Assembly: GCA_018697195.1 (NCBI GenBank)
Contig: CM031857.1
Span: 67,817,776-67,881,775 of the forward strand
Length of the DNA: 64,000 nt
Reading direction: 5' to 3'
Source of the DNA: Certhia americana
Taxonomy: Eukaryota; Chordata; Aves; Passeriformes; Certhiidae
The position numbers and the translations under genes were made by a program. Below, piece after piece: positions 1 through 21,570 of this stretch (position 1 is its first letter; every line of letters starts with the position of its first letter). The notes beneath the pieces are model-generated. The model saw nothing but the letters and a program-made list of their open reading frames with translations. It had not been told where the DNA came from and did not search any database.

Positions 1-60
1 AACAGCTAGCCGATGGCGGAACCTCTTCTCTACACCTGTCTCCTTGGCTTTTCCCTATAG

Positions 61-155
61 TCCTGTTGCAAGACTCACCCCATATACCAATGGCTGTAAT
101 AGTCCCAGCTTCTCTAAAATTTCCAGTAAAGCAATACTAACACCTGAACGGACAG
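61..155 (+). CDS. SLAIN1: SLAIN1 internal coding exon (first visible)
   Basis: This 95-bp exon follows a pyrimidine-rich acceptor ending CCCTATAG and is followed by the donor GTAAT. The first base completes a codon from the upstream exon, then 31 codons read PVARLTPYTNGC and SKISSKAILTPERT, and one base is left for the next exon. The block matches the SLAIN1 segment just before the serine-rich middle region. It is rich in Ser, Thr and Pro, as expected for the largely disordered part of the protein. It was too short and too close to the window edge to appear as an obvious open frame and was recognised from the translated sequence plus splice sites. Confidence 0.92.
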
Positions 156-4743
<4,588 letters not shown>

Positions 4744-7700
4744 TGATTAAGGGATGTTATTGTTAAGCAGTTTTCTACAAAATGTTATCTGTCACCTGGT
4801 CATGAAAATTGTTGCTTTAGTCTCTTTTAAAATGCTGCAAAGATGACCACAAGTGGAGAAAGAAACAAACAGTAAAGAAGAGCATGTTTTAGCAGGGTAA
4901 TAGTTGGTTAGAAGAACCTCTGGGGCTTTCAGGCTTCATGTACACCTGTCCATTGTGCATGCAGTAAAATACAGATTGGGGTTTTCAGATTTTAATTTTT
5001 TCTTATTCCTGAGTTTGCTATTAATGCAGCTGTGCTGTGGTGAGTGCTTATAGCACCTTGCTTCTGTTCCAGGTCTGATAGGGATGATCGTTAAAGTAGT
5101 TGGAGATGCTGTCACTCCCAAACTATCCTGAGATATTGCTGCTTTTTTGCACTGCATTTGAGATATAGTCTAGAATCTGGAGGATTTGTCTCTCAGTGCT
5201 TAGTCATGATTTAAGTTTCTTAACAGCAACATAGTTGCTGTTAATTTCTTTCCTTATTACAATCACAATTTTCTTCTTTCTCCTGCATTTTACTTTCCTG
5301 TGCCTTAAACCTTTTCCCCCAAGTTAATTCTAAACAGTCCACTTCCAGCCAGGTTCTTATTTGTAACATTACAGGTTACAGCTCACCCTTGGGCAAGAAA
5401 ACAAATGTGTTGTTCAAAACAACATATAGTTGCTATTTATGGTGTTCCAGGTATGCATGTTGCTTTTCTGACAAATGAGGCATGACAGGTTGGTGCCCAA
5501 ACCACTTCTATTCAAAGTAAGCCATGGCATGGAAGTATAATTGACAAGTGGCAATATAGGAGAGGTGATGTTAACAGAGGGTAGAGCAGCGTGGGTGTCT
5601 GTTGGTACAGCGTTTGTGCCATATTAATTTTAATGTTACTTCTCTTGTCAGGCAGGTACAAGAGTGGATCAGCCCTGCTGGGCTTGAGAAATGTTGGGAA
5701 AGGAAGGCTTTGGGGCATTTTTATTCAGGAATAAGAATTATGTGTTGTGCCATGCTCTTAAATATGTTTTGAGTGATTTTTTTCATCTTCCATGTCAGTG
5801 GAACTTAAGCATTGGATTTCCTGCGTGGAAAGGCATGGGAACCTTTAAGGCACTAAAAGCATTAGACTCCTAGTTTATTAGCTATGAAGTATATTAATGT
5901 AAAAGACCACCAGTTTTATTACCTGGCTGACTTTTTTCTCAAGAACTTTGAGGTGCTGGATAATGTGTTTGGAATAATCCAGAAGCTGGACACGTGACTT
6001 CAGTTACCTGTTTGCAGGAACAACAAATAGTGCAGTAATAGTCAGTACCACTTTCTTTAGAAGGGAATTATGTCCTGAGCTTTTACACCTTCAGCCTCTA
6101 ACACATGAAACTCTGATCCGCATAAGTGGAAAATACTGATGGTGTGAAACATGTTACTTGGACTGTGTTCTTCTGTCAAACAAGGAGATGGAAGTGTTCA
6201 CTGTACTGAGTATGTCTGCATAGCATTACATCTTCTCATCAGCACATACCATCTTGGCTGTAATTTCATTGCCTCTCAAGAGTTCCTACCCATTGAAATG
6301 GAGGTAAGACAGCAAAACAAGAATTTGTCTGAAGCTCTCTGTGATAGATGATGTGTTCCACACTGTTAGTTTACCAGGGAAATTGAGAAGGAAGGGTGTG
6401 GAAAATGGAAAAACAGCCTTTGCTTCAGTGTATGTGGAAGGCATGATCCATAATGAAAAATCAAGTCACACCTATTTACCACCTGCTGTGCTGCTCTTGG
6501 CCATTTCAACAGTCTTCTGAAATCTTTTTTCCTTAGTCTTCCACCAAAGAGATCACTTACATTCTTGTATGTGGAGTCAAGGGTCTGGTGTCTGGTTCAT
6601 CTGGGCATTCACAGAGCTTTTTATAAAAGAAGAATAAGCAGCAAGTAACTGTTGAATTTTGACACTTAATCTGGGGTAAACCCTCCAGTATTTGGCGTTG
6701 ATACAATATTTCTGCTAAACTAGTGTACATATTTAGCTTAATTACAATCTTTTGCCTTTAGGCAAATAGTTTGAGGGATGCTGCCCTACTTGCTTTTGGT
6801 GGCGTTTGGCATGGTCCTCTAGTTGAAATACTTAATTATTTGCATGAGAATAATATGGTGAAAGGCGTGATAAACCTGGAAAACTTATAATAATTTAATA
6901 ATTCTTTTAGGACTATAATGAGAATTTATTTACATTTAAATGCTGAGATGTGGGTGCCCACCTGTGTATGAAGGGCTTAATTCAGCTGCCTGGACAGAGC
7001 TACATGAGCTACTTTGGTGCACCCTGGCTTCACCATCACCCTGTGTCAATGCTGTTGAGATTCCATAAACAACCCAGGGTCTCTGGGCTGCTATGAGGTA
7101 CCATCACATAGGCACTGAGTTGTGCACCAGTTGTCTGGTCTCTTACTGTAGCCAAAGGTCTGCTTGTTCTCCATCTACAGGGTTGCATTTTAGGTAGCAG
7201 ATAAATGGTTTGCAGTTTCTGGTGCTCTAGTGATTTTCTGCCTTTTCTGGAAGTGATAATAGTCTGGTCTCTCAGACGTTTTCCAACTATGTTTGAAGCT
7301 CATGCATTGTTCTGCCAATGTATTGTAGCAAAGCACTGCCTCTGCTGTAGTACTGACACTCTGCCCTGTTTTAATTTGCTGTACATCTATTTGTAGATAA
7401 AATCACATACTTCTGGACCACACCACACAATGTAAGCCCCACTCTTAGGTCCAGGTTCTTTCTCTCGCCTTATCCCACTCATATCTGAGTGAATGGTGCC
7501 TGTCACATTTTCTGCCAGTCCCCAACAGCTTGCTGTACTGGAAGGCTACTGTTAAACACTAGCATAAAGTGGCAGGTGTGTGTCAGTTTTAATATGTTTA
7601 GATGTGAAATATGTTGCAATATGTTTAAGGTGTAAGTGGGGCCACATGCAGCATGAGCTGTAGGTGTACTTGTTACTTTTAAACAGCATTTTCACAACCA

Positions 7701-10700
7701 CTGTCTGTATAGTGTATCTAATCTTTGCTTTCTAAAAGGTTTTATTGCCAGTTCTGGTGAGAATATAGTAATAGATAAGCTTTGTGTGAAATCTGTTTGG
7801 TTTTGTTTTCCTTGTTTAATTACACTTTCTTCCCAAAACAGCTGAATTTTCTGTAATGATGAATTATATCAGAAAAATTCCATTTGTAAGCTTTTTAAGG
7901 TATTCTGGTTTTCAGGGATTTTGTAATTGGTTGGTGGGTCAGAAATAGATAATTGAAAGAAAATCTGAGAGAGATAGGATGTGAACAGCTTTTAAGTATC
8001 TGTTGTAATTAGCTGAAGTAAGTTTGTCTAGTTAGTGTGTGGTTTATATTTTACTAAAGCTTTTAATATGTTTGCTGTGGAAAGGTTTATGCTTATGTCT
8101 CTCTCCCCTTAGTCTAATTTGAAGAAGTCACTGGTTAGTGACTTAAAATGCTGCTAATTTTAAATATGAAGAATACTTTATAGGTAATCATTTTCATGTA
8201 AGAAACACCATCGAAAGTCATAAAACCAAGCTGGTATCTGCTTTATATTGTCCATAAATATACATTCTTCTTGTTACTTTGATGCAAAAGTAACTGCTTT
8301 CACTTAAACTTTTAAAAAATATATTTTTCTGTTTAGTAATTTTTAATAGCTGTTATTGTTTTTGCCCTTTATATTTCTGATTTTCTGAAACCAGAAGTAA
8401 TGGTTAACTGTAGTACTGTGAAATCATCCAGAGTAATCAAAATCCAGGATAGACAAGATATTGAAAATGGGATTGATTTTCTTGCATTCAGGCTCACTTT
8501 CCATCTCCTGAGATCAGCTTGCTTGCAACCTTTTATCCTGGCACCACTTATTTAATGTACATTTTAAAGTGTCCATTTTTATAATATGTGAAAATTGGAA
8601 ACTTTGTATTTTGGATAAATTATTCCAGCTAAAGAAGAAGTTCATTATAATACAGTAAGAAGGGGTGCATGAAAAATACATGGTTCATGGAGTAGCAATG
8701 CATTCAATCTGGTTAATCTTAATGTATATTTTCTATTACCTTTTCACATTGGTTTTTACATTTTTAGCTTCATAAACTGGCCACAGATACCATTCACTTG
8801 AAAAAAACCTGTGCTTTTATTTTCCATAAATTACTAGTTATGAGTAACTTTCTTGCCTACACTTCAAAAATATTATGGACATCATTGGCAGTTGCCTCAT
8901 TTTGAAAGCTGCAGTTGTGGTTTCTGTTTGTTGTTTGGGTTTTTTAAGCAAACTTCAGGCAGACATAGAAGAGCAGCAGTACGTTGTGTTTAGATATGGG
9001 TTTAGCATAGACTTATGAAGTGTTTTCTGCTCATAACCTCTCTTGCTTGGTGAGAAAGGAAAAATTCTCTCTAGGAAATTGTTGCAGGCTTTATTACAGA
9101 AAAGGAGTAAAACAATCTTACTTTGCTGCCTTTGGAGTGTATTGAAGACAGTGATCAGTGGGAGAACTCATAGAATGCTAATGGAAAAATCTTTAATTGG
9201 CTCTAACTATCTGTGGTAGGAGACATAAGCATGTGAAGCCAGGATGAAATGAAGTAATAATTCTGAATAAAATGTAGGTGTTGACATGATTGAGAATGGC
9301 ATCACTTACTTAACTGAAGGACTTGCTTTAATCTGTATTTGTATTTTTACACACTGATGTCTCTGTTGTATCAGCTTGTGATTCCACAGACCATTAAAAA
9401 GACCCTGGTGTATTTGGGATGGTCCCAGATGTTGCAACTGTGACAAATACAATGCAGATAACTCATCTCAGGTCTTCAGAGACAAGGAAGAGAAATCAAT
9501 CCCATAAAGAGAAGTTGTTAAGAATGTCTGAATGTCTACAGAATATAGAACATACTATTTAAAATAAAGAAGTATGGATTTTTTCCTTATGGTTTTACCT
9601 TGACCTATTTGTGCATACAGTGCAGAAAAGGCAGAATTGAATTTGCAGGATCTGTGTGAATGATCTAAATATGAGTGAGAAACTGCTAATGTATCTCAAA
9701 CAGTGATAGAGATTTCTCTGAGGCACTAATAATTCTGATTCATTATATCACACTTCAGTGCTTTTGGTGAGATTTGGAAGTCCTTTTGTTCAAATAAAAC
9801 ATTGACAACACTTGCAGAGAATAACTGTGAAGGAATAAACGTGTTTTAAAAGACTTCGCTGTAGAGTCAACTTAAGCCCTCCTTGCAAGGAGAACATCAT
9901 TGGATGAGGTGTTTTGGCAGGTAGAAGATGATACTGACCAAGGACTGCTCCAGAAGTCCCCATCTGGCAGCCCACCAAGAGTGCACCTCTTCTGGGGCAG
10001 CTTTGCTCTGAGGACAAGGTCTGTTTGCGTGCTATGTGGAATTAATCTTCAGCCAATGATAGTATTAGGTCAAGGAAGGGAAAACAAAGAAGCATTGGAA
10101 TGGGGACAGCCACCAGCGGTGCAGGGATCAGAAGACAGAAAGCAGGTGCTGCCTGTTCTGGTGTCCTGCCAGAAAGAAGCTGAGCCACTGATCCTGAGCT
10201 GACGTCAGAGAAGAAATAGCAACAGGGGAAGAACTTCCTGGCAAAAAATCAGAACTGAAGCAGCTGGGTGAGAGGTGAACTGTTGTCTTCACTGTAATTT
10301 TGTGGGATGTTTGGCAAAAAAGGGACACTTTTTTCCTGCCTTTTGACCTAGTTCTAGGGAATATGGTTTGTGCTGTGCCGCAGCCTTTTCATGTACGTTT
10401 TCAGTTGAGGGCATAGTATCCTGTATTTCACAATTCCCAGCTTGTCTTGTGCTGTAGAGGCAATGGGCTAATTCAGCATGTACCACATGTGGGGAAAAGT
10501 GTAAATATGCAGTCGGCAATTCTACTGCAGATCTGTCAAAGGGCAATGTATGCTGCCTTAAGAAAGCTCATGAAATGACAAGCACGTGTATATACATGAA
10601 TAATTCTTAGAAGGTAATAAGAACCAGGAACTAATTATTAGCGACCCTTGCATGACCTATCCTTGAATTTTCTTCATACGTACAAATACCTCAACAATAA

Positions 10701-10860
10701 GTGTCTGTAGGTCATGATATTTTATCACAGAGAAGGCTGGAAAAGCCAAAGATACACCTTTGATACTTTATATAGCTTCATTCTACTTAAACACCATAAA
10801 TTTTTCAGCCTAAATTATAGCTGAGGCTCCGTAGTGGGTCGCAGTAATAACTATGGATGC

Positions 10861-10942
10861 TGTTGGACATCATCAACCCCAGTCATTGATTGATACCACC
10901 TTGCCAACTAGACCAAGTGCCACATCCAGTCATTTCTTCAAC
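10861..10942 (-). mobile_element. CR1 LINE fragment, antisense, near the 3' end of the element
   Basis: Read on the minus strand this stretch follows the CR1 3'-untranslated consensus in order: a GACTGGATGTGGCACTTGG block, TCTAGTTGGCAAGGTGGT, then GTTGATGATGTCC close to the element's 3' end. The terminal ATTCTATG repeats are missing, so the copy is truncated at both sides. The assignment rests on remembered consensus sequence. Confidence 0.72.
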
Positions 10943-13877
10943 AGGTGTAAGTCCTTTGAAGTCCCTTACTGGTGTTACTGTCCACATCTTCCTACAAAAC
11001 AAACTGCAAGCAACCGATGACATTTTAAAGTTTGCCACTGTACCAGATTAGTGCAGAAGAGGTAGCTGAAACTGTAGCAAATTTCAGTGTTTATCACAAA
11101 CAGGACTATTTGAGCAAATTAATTCTCAATTTGAGAATACGTCTCTACTCCTTTCTCCTCTCTGTTAATTTTCTCATCAGTCTTAGGAGAGCAAAATGGT
11201 CCTGAAAGGAAAGTGACTCATAAAAATATTTTTGTTTTCTTCTCATATACTTCCAGCAAGTTCATATGTAGTCACATCTCAGTGGCCTGAAATAATACTA
11301 AAATCACGTAGTTCCCACCTTCTGCTTCCATATATTCAGCTCACAAGGGCCATTGTTCCATTTAAAAACAAAACGTCTCTAAGACTATTTCCACTGTTTT
11401 TAGGAGAAAAGCAGGTGCCAGAACAAACTTCAAGAAGGAGATGAAAGAGGATGCATCATCCAAAGAGATGGAAGCTGCAAAATGCTATCAAGGCGAACAT
11501 TTCTGCGTTTTCCCCATACACACAACTGATCCACTATTTTCATTGCTTTTCAGGGACATTTATCTCAGCAGACACAAGGACCCATCAAAGAAGTAATGCA
11601 GCTGCTTGATGGATGAGAATTTGCAGGTGCAGCAGGAATCTGCTGCCTGAGGACTGAATGAATCAGCAGCAGAGCAAACTGCTGGAACAAGAAGGGACTA
11701 ATGGACAGGAAGCAAAAGATGTGGCCACCCAAGACATGGAGGAAATACAAGCTACTGCTGTACCTATTTTTCTGCTATTGTAGCTGCATCCACTGGACAG
11801 TTCAAGGCACAAATAACGCTTGGGGTGGCTGATGCAGTCCCCGAGTGGAAGAGCATGTAGAGTCCAAAGAATTCTGCTATACAGCTTGATACTTAAAAAG
11901 CTATTTTATGCAGTGCCAACTTCCCTACTGCCATCCTGCTGCTCAAACCTTTTTATTTTTGGCCAAGTTCTGTAATATTGAATTAGGATTTCAGGACCGA
12001 GGACTTAGAAAGAGTAGGCTAGGACTCCAGAATTAACTGTAGATACAGACATCCCATATTCATGATTTTTTTTGCCACTCTTGCCCAAGGATTGCATTGT
12101 AGGGTGACAGTTCTCTCTTCAGTATGCAAAATTCTTGAGTATTTTAGAAATAGATACATACAGTAGCTGTATGGGTGCTGTTTGCATCCTCAGGACAGTT
12201 TTGGAAGCCTGATATCTGTTTTATCATTGTTACATCACTGATATTAATACTTAACTACCTGGCTGCACCACAGTGTTAATCCCCTTGCTTTGTTTCTGTA
12301 CCATTGACAGTTTCAGTCTGCCACTGTCAGTAGTTAGTCACTGAAGCACAATTCTGACTCACTTGGTGAAAGATTGTCCATACAGTGGTTCTTTATTAGG
12401 ATTTAACTGTACTCTATTTTCTAGAGATTCAATCCTTACATTTCCTTTCCCTTCTGGAGATACAGCCTTTCTGTGACACAGGTTGCTGGAGTTAGGCATC
12501 ACATATATTGAAGTTACTGTCAGTGTCTCCTAATAACTTGCATAGATAGAACTGTACTGTCACATCTTATTACTTTTCACTTGTTAGCAGCTTTAAGGAT
12601 TAGAGGAGCTAATGATGGTGCTAAATAGGTTGTGTATTTATGTGGACTGATCAACAGAGATTTCTAAATAAATCTGCTGTTTCTGTGAGCTGAACTTGCC
12701 CTGTGTGAGCCAGGAGGTCAGCCTATGCCAGCAGTTCCAAGCATTGTGCTGTTTTGTTCCTGTGCATAAAACCAAAGCATCAATCTGGAAATGCCCTGCT
12801 CTCTGTGGGAGAGAGGAGTCATAGCTGCTGTTACAAGACAAGCACACCACTGCTTTCTGTTGCAGTGTTAAAAACCTACCAGCCATTAGAACCTATGTCA
12901 GGAGCAGGAGCTGGTGATCTCTGTGCTGGCCATGCTATGAGGGGGACATAGCCACCTTGGCAGGGCGCAGCACTTGTACTTCAGAACCTGGCCAAGAGGC
13001 AGACCTTGGTGATGTCAACAACAGTTTAATTAAATGCCCATTGTTTTCTCACAGCAGTGGTTTACTGAAGTCTGTCATGTCACAGGACCAGGTCCTTCAG
13101 TCTTTGCCTTTTTCCCAGTCCCTTCTTGTACAAAACTGAGTCATCTCCCTTTGGCCTGATTGCAGAAGAGGCCGGAAGAGTTTTCCCTTAGATTACCTCA
13201 TGGTGGTGTGGTTGGGAAGCCACCTTGAGATGTCAGGACAGTTTCAGTATCTCTCTTCAAATGAACTGGTGTGAGTGGGATTGCAGACGTCTTCTGACCT
13301 CTTAGACACATGCCTTAGCTGTTGAACCTGCCCAAAAAACATTTGGGGCATTTGCAGCTTTCTTTTTGTGAAAAGCCCTACCAAAAACCTACTCTGAAGA
13401 CTCGTATCAAACCAGGTACCACAAGTGAGGTAGGAGGGAAAAACACTAGACTTGAAAATTCTTATATCAACCCAGGGCTCCAAGCAACTGAACAGCATCA
13501 AGACTTTGCAGTCTTTGCATGTGTCTGCCTGCAGAAACTTAACATGCTGACAAGATTAGGTTCTGAATGGAGTTATTTAGTGTCTTACTGGCACTTGAAA
13601 GCAAGACTTCAGTCACTTCGGATGGATTTCTCACCTGTCTTTAGACATTTGCAGAGTAAATAGCTGTGCCTGAGTCCCAGCGTAGATTTGCTTTTGTATT
13701 CCCTGCAAAGAAACAGGAACATTTAGGGCATGGTTCACCTGACCTACTTTACACATCTATGTGAAACTTATCATTAATTATTGTTTAAATCCTTGCAGTT
13801 CCGCAAATGTACTGCCTGTTGGTGTCTTAAAAATTATTTGTGAATTATCATGCTGTTACAATAGTCATATTGGTTCA

Positions 13878-13917
13878 ATTTGAATGCTGTCAGTAACATA
13901 CTCGTATTCTTCTGGTA
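13878..13917 (+). repeat. Direct repeat, left copy (40 bp), upstream of a SLAIN1 exon
   Basis: This copy starts ATTTGAATGCTGTCAG and ends TATTCTTCTGGTA. It matches 14428-14467 at 38 of 40 positions; the differences are G13893/A14443 and C13901/T14451. The two copies are exactly 550 bp apart and enclose the coding exon 14046-14210. Confidence 0.9.
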
Positions 13918-14023
13918 GAGCACAACCTCTTTCTTGGTTGAAATAGTTTGTTATAATTCCTATTTTCTACAGCAATGATGCTGAGGCTGCTTGTGTTTAT
14001 TGGGAATTCTGTCCTGACTGTGA

Positions 14024-14302
<279 letters not shown>

Positions 14303-14427
14303 TAAAAGCAAACTGTTCTTTTGTACCAGATTTTAATATACCTCAGGATTTTCAAAGTTCTCGTTTTGGAAAGCAAATTCTGCCAGTCTTGTTATTCAAA
14401 GTGTCTTTGCTTTTTTTTAGTTTGCTT

Positions 14428-14467
14428 ATTTGAATGCTGTCAATAACATATTCGTATTCTTCTGGTA
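14428..14467 (+). repeat. Direct repeat, right copy (40 bp), downstream of a SLAIN1 exon
   Basis: Partner of 13878-13917, with two substitutions in 40 bp. Sequence outside the 40 bp does not continue to match, so this is not part of a longer obvious tandem duplication. Confidence 0.9.
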
Positions 14468-14509
14468 TAAGCAGAAGAATAGCATTATAGCATTTACAGC
14501 ATTAAAACT

Positions 14510-14557
14510 GAAATAATAATAGTAATAATAGTAATAATAAATAGTAATATTGTAGAA
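14510..14557. repeat. AAT/AGT trinucleotide microsatellite
   Basis: An interrupted run of AAT and AGT trinucleotides lies inside the intron. It is likely length-polymorphic; no function is suggested. Confidence 0.85.
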
Positions 14558-16137
14558 ACATCAAAAATGCAATTAATTCATATAAGCTCACATTTTCGGT
14601 TTTGATACTGCAACTGAAAACTGCATTTCTTGGTAATTTATACAATGTTGGTTGTACAGTACACTGTATGAACACTATTTTAAAATACATTGAGCAACTT
14701 CCGACAAAATGTGGTAAACAGCGTGTTATATTCTCAAGTACAATATTCTTGTTAAGTGGGGAAATTAAAATTGCTCTGTAATTGGTTTAATTTAGGTGAC
14801 TTCATGATTGGGGGTGGTGAAGGCAGTATTGATCTAGTAGATGAATTATTTAGGGAGAATGTGAGCAAGATAGATCAAGATCCAAACCCATCTTTTGTAG
14901 CACAGTGGTTGAGGTTCTCGTGCAGATGGGAGAAGTGGATTTCACTGGACACAGGCAGAAGCAAAGAGGGAAAAATAGATAATTGAGGAAGAAGGGATTT
15001 AACTTACACGCTTCATTTCCTGTGAGATTTTGAAGGGAAAAGTTGGCAAAAACTTACTCTGTGGGTGTTTTCTTTCAGGTGTGAGCAGAAGTTGCAAATG
15101 TCTTTAAAACAATTGAATTACTTCTTTTCTGGAAAATATTCTTGACTGATGGGTTATTTTGTTGTATTTTTACCTGCTTGAATATGAGAATGGAAATAGT
15201 TTGGGTTCCCACATGGATTTTCATGGTTGTGCATTGAAAGTTTAATTTTATTTATTATTTTAGAAACACATATTTGTGTGTTCATGCTCTTACATACGTG
15301 TGTATAAAATTCCATTTTTCTGAAATGCTTTTTTTTAAAAAAAAACTATAGTGACTGGCTGTGCTGGGGTATTTTAGGAGCTATGTTACGATAGGAGTTC
15401 CATAACAATATATTGACAGTATAGTTTAATTGAATTACTCCCCTGCAATTTTTCCTGTGTTTTTAAATGGTTTCGAGATGTCCTTTTTTCAAAGACTGAA
15501 AAAGGATTGCTCTCTAAACGTAGTGTCTTAATTTTTATGCTTCAGGCTTTTTACAGTTTGCTTTTGGTATGTGGATTCAGAAAGTGATGCCTGCCAAATG
15601 TGCACCAGAGGGCAGAATTGGGTAGAAAATCTATATATAAAGCTTCTGGAGCTCATAGCACTGATTTAAAATGATAATTTACATAACATCAGCTGTGGAA
15701 TGTGCTGTTACATTCAAGACCTTTTATAGCTTTTTTTATTGTTTTTCTGCATAAAGGTTAAATTTCTGTGATGCTTCAAAATGCTTTTATGCAATGTTGC
15801 TTGAACGAGATGAGGTTGTTGCAAGCCACTTCACAAAAATCATAATCACCTAACTAGTGACTGATTTATACCTTCAGCAGTTTCTCCAGTTTAAAGCTCT
15901 AAGTGCATAGGTGGATTTAGTGTGCTTATAATGGCTAATTTAATCTCTTTGAGAGGAAAAAAAAGGATGAATATGGACGGTGATTTTTTTTCAGGATGGG
16001 GGTAGAACAGGATATTTTAATTGAGTGCAGTGTTACTGGATACAGTGTTGGATTCAAGAGGTTTTTCAGCAGTTTGTAATCAGCAAGTAAATTGTATAAT
16101 GATGTGTTTATCCTTATTCAGATCTACCTAGAAATGA

Positions 16138-20537
<4,400 letters not shown>

Positions 20538-21560
20538 TGAAGGATGCCCCTCAACAGTGGAAACCACGTAATGCAGATTTCATTACCCAGCTGGCTGGGT
20601 AACAATGATTGGGAAAAGGAGGGTCATACAGTATTCTCCCAAGGATCATAATCTGTAACCATCTACAATGCCATGTCATTTTTAAAAAATGAACATCTTA
20701 CCAAATACTAAATATTGCACTTAATTAGTTACCCGAACTGCTGCATTGTTACCAGACTAACAATGGCAGTGCTGGCATTTGGAACTGAAGAAAGTATTAT
20801 ATGTTTGCAAAATACAAGAATATTTCCTTGGAATGAACTAGGAGATTTTGCTTTTGGACAGCTTTGCTGTACTGAAGTTCTGAGATAATTTATTCAGTGT
20901 AAAGGCATCACCATTTTGTTTTGAATTTCGGGGTACTTACGTATGTGCTTGAATTTTTTTCTAGTGCTTTCAGTACATTTTATTTTGTATACCTAAGTTC
21001 ATTTAAACTTGCCTGAACCTTGAACTACAGAGAGATAATTTAACTTTTTCTGTGCCATAAATAATATTTTTGGGGTAATGTACTTTTTTAGCGCTAGGAA
21101 CATATCTTACAAAATCTTATCATTGGCAATACAAAGCAGTATATTTATGTTGCAGAAGCACAAAAAAAGGTAGCATTCACTGGAAATTGCCATCCAGCTG
21201 GGTCAGCATGGTTTTGTTGGTCTATCACCATTTGTTGAATTGTTAATTTATTGTCACAGTGTTTTGTATTTAAAATGGCAGCATAAATCACATTGCACTT
21301 ACAAAGGTACAGTGATCTCTAAAACTACTGTTGATTTTCAGTACTTTATTACAAAGAATAAAATTGTAATGTTTTATTAACAGTTGCTTATGGAAAATGA
21401 GTTTTAATGTGAATAAATCTTTTTGATAGATCTTTTACAAAATCCAATTGCACTAATCAATGCTTTCTTATAATGGCATATGACTTAATATTTGATTACA
21501 ACTGTGTATACTGCTGTTTTGGAATGTTTCAGGAAATAAAGAATCTATTTCAGCAATAAT
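20538..21560 (+). other. SLAIN1: SLAIN1 3' untranslated region (3' limit inferred)
   Basis: About 1 kb of AT-rich sequence without introns follows the stop codon. Three AATAAA hexamers occur, at 21357-21362, 21412-21417 and 21535-21540. The last has the best context and is taken as the main end. Shorter isoforms ending near 21380 or 21435 are possible. The exact cleavage site cannot be read from sequence. Confidence 0.7.
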
Positions 21561-21570
21561 GCTGTTCTTC
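21535..21570 (+). terminator. SLAIN1: Probable main poly(A) signal and cleavage region of SLAIN1
   Basis: AATAAA at 21535-21540 is followed within 15-50 bp by a T- and GT-rich stretch (CTGTTCTTCAGTGTGCAATG), the usual downstream element of vertebrate polyadenylation sites. Two upstream hexamers have weaker downstream context. Confidence 0.7.
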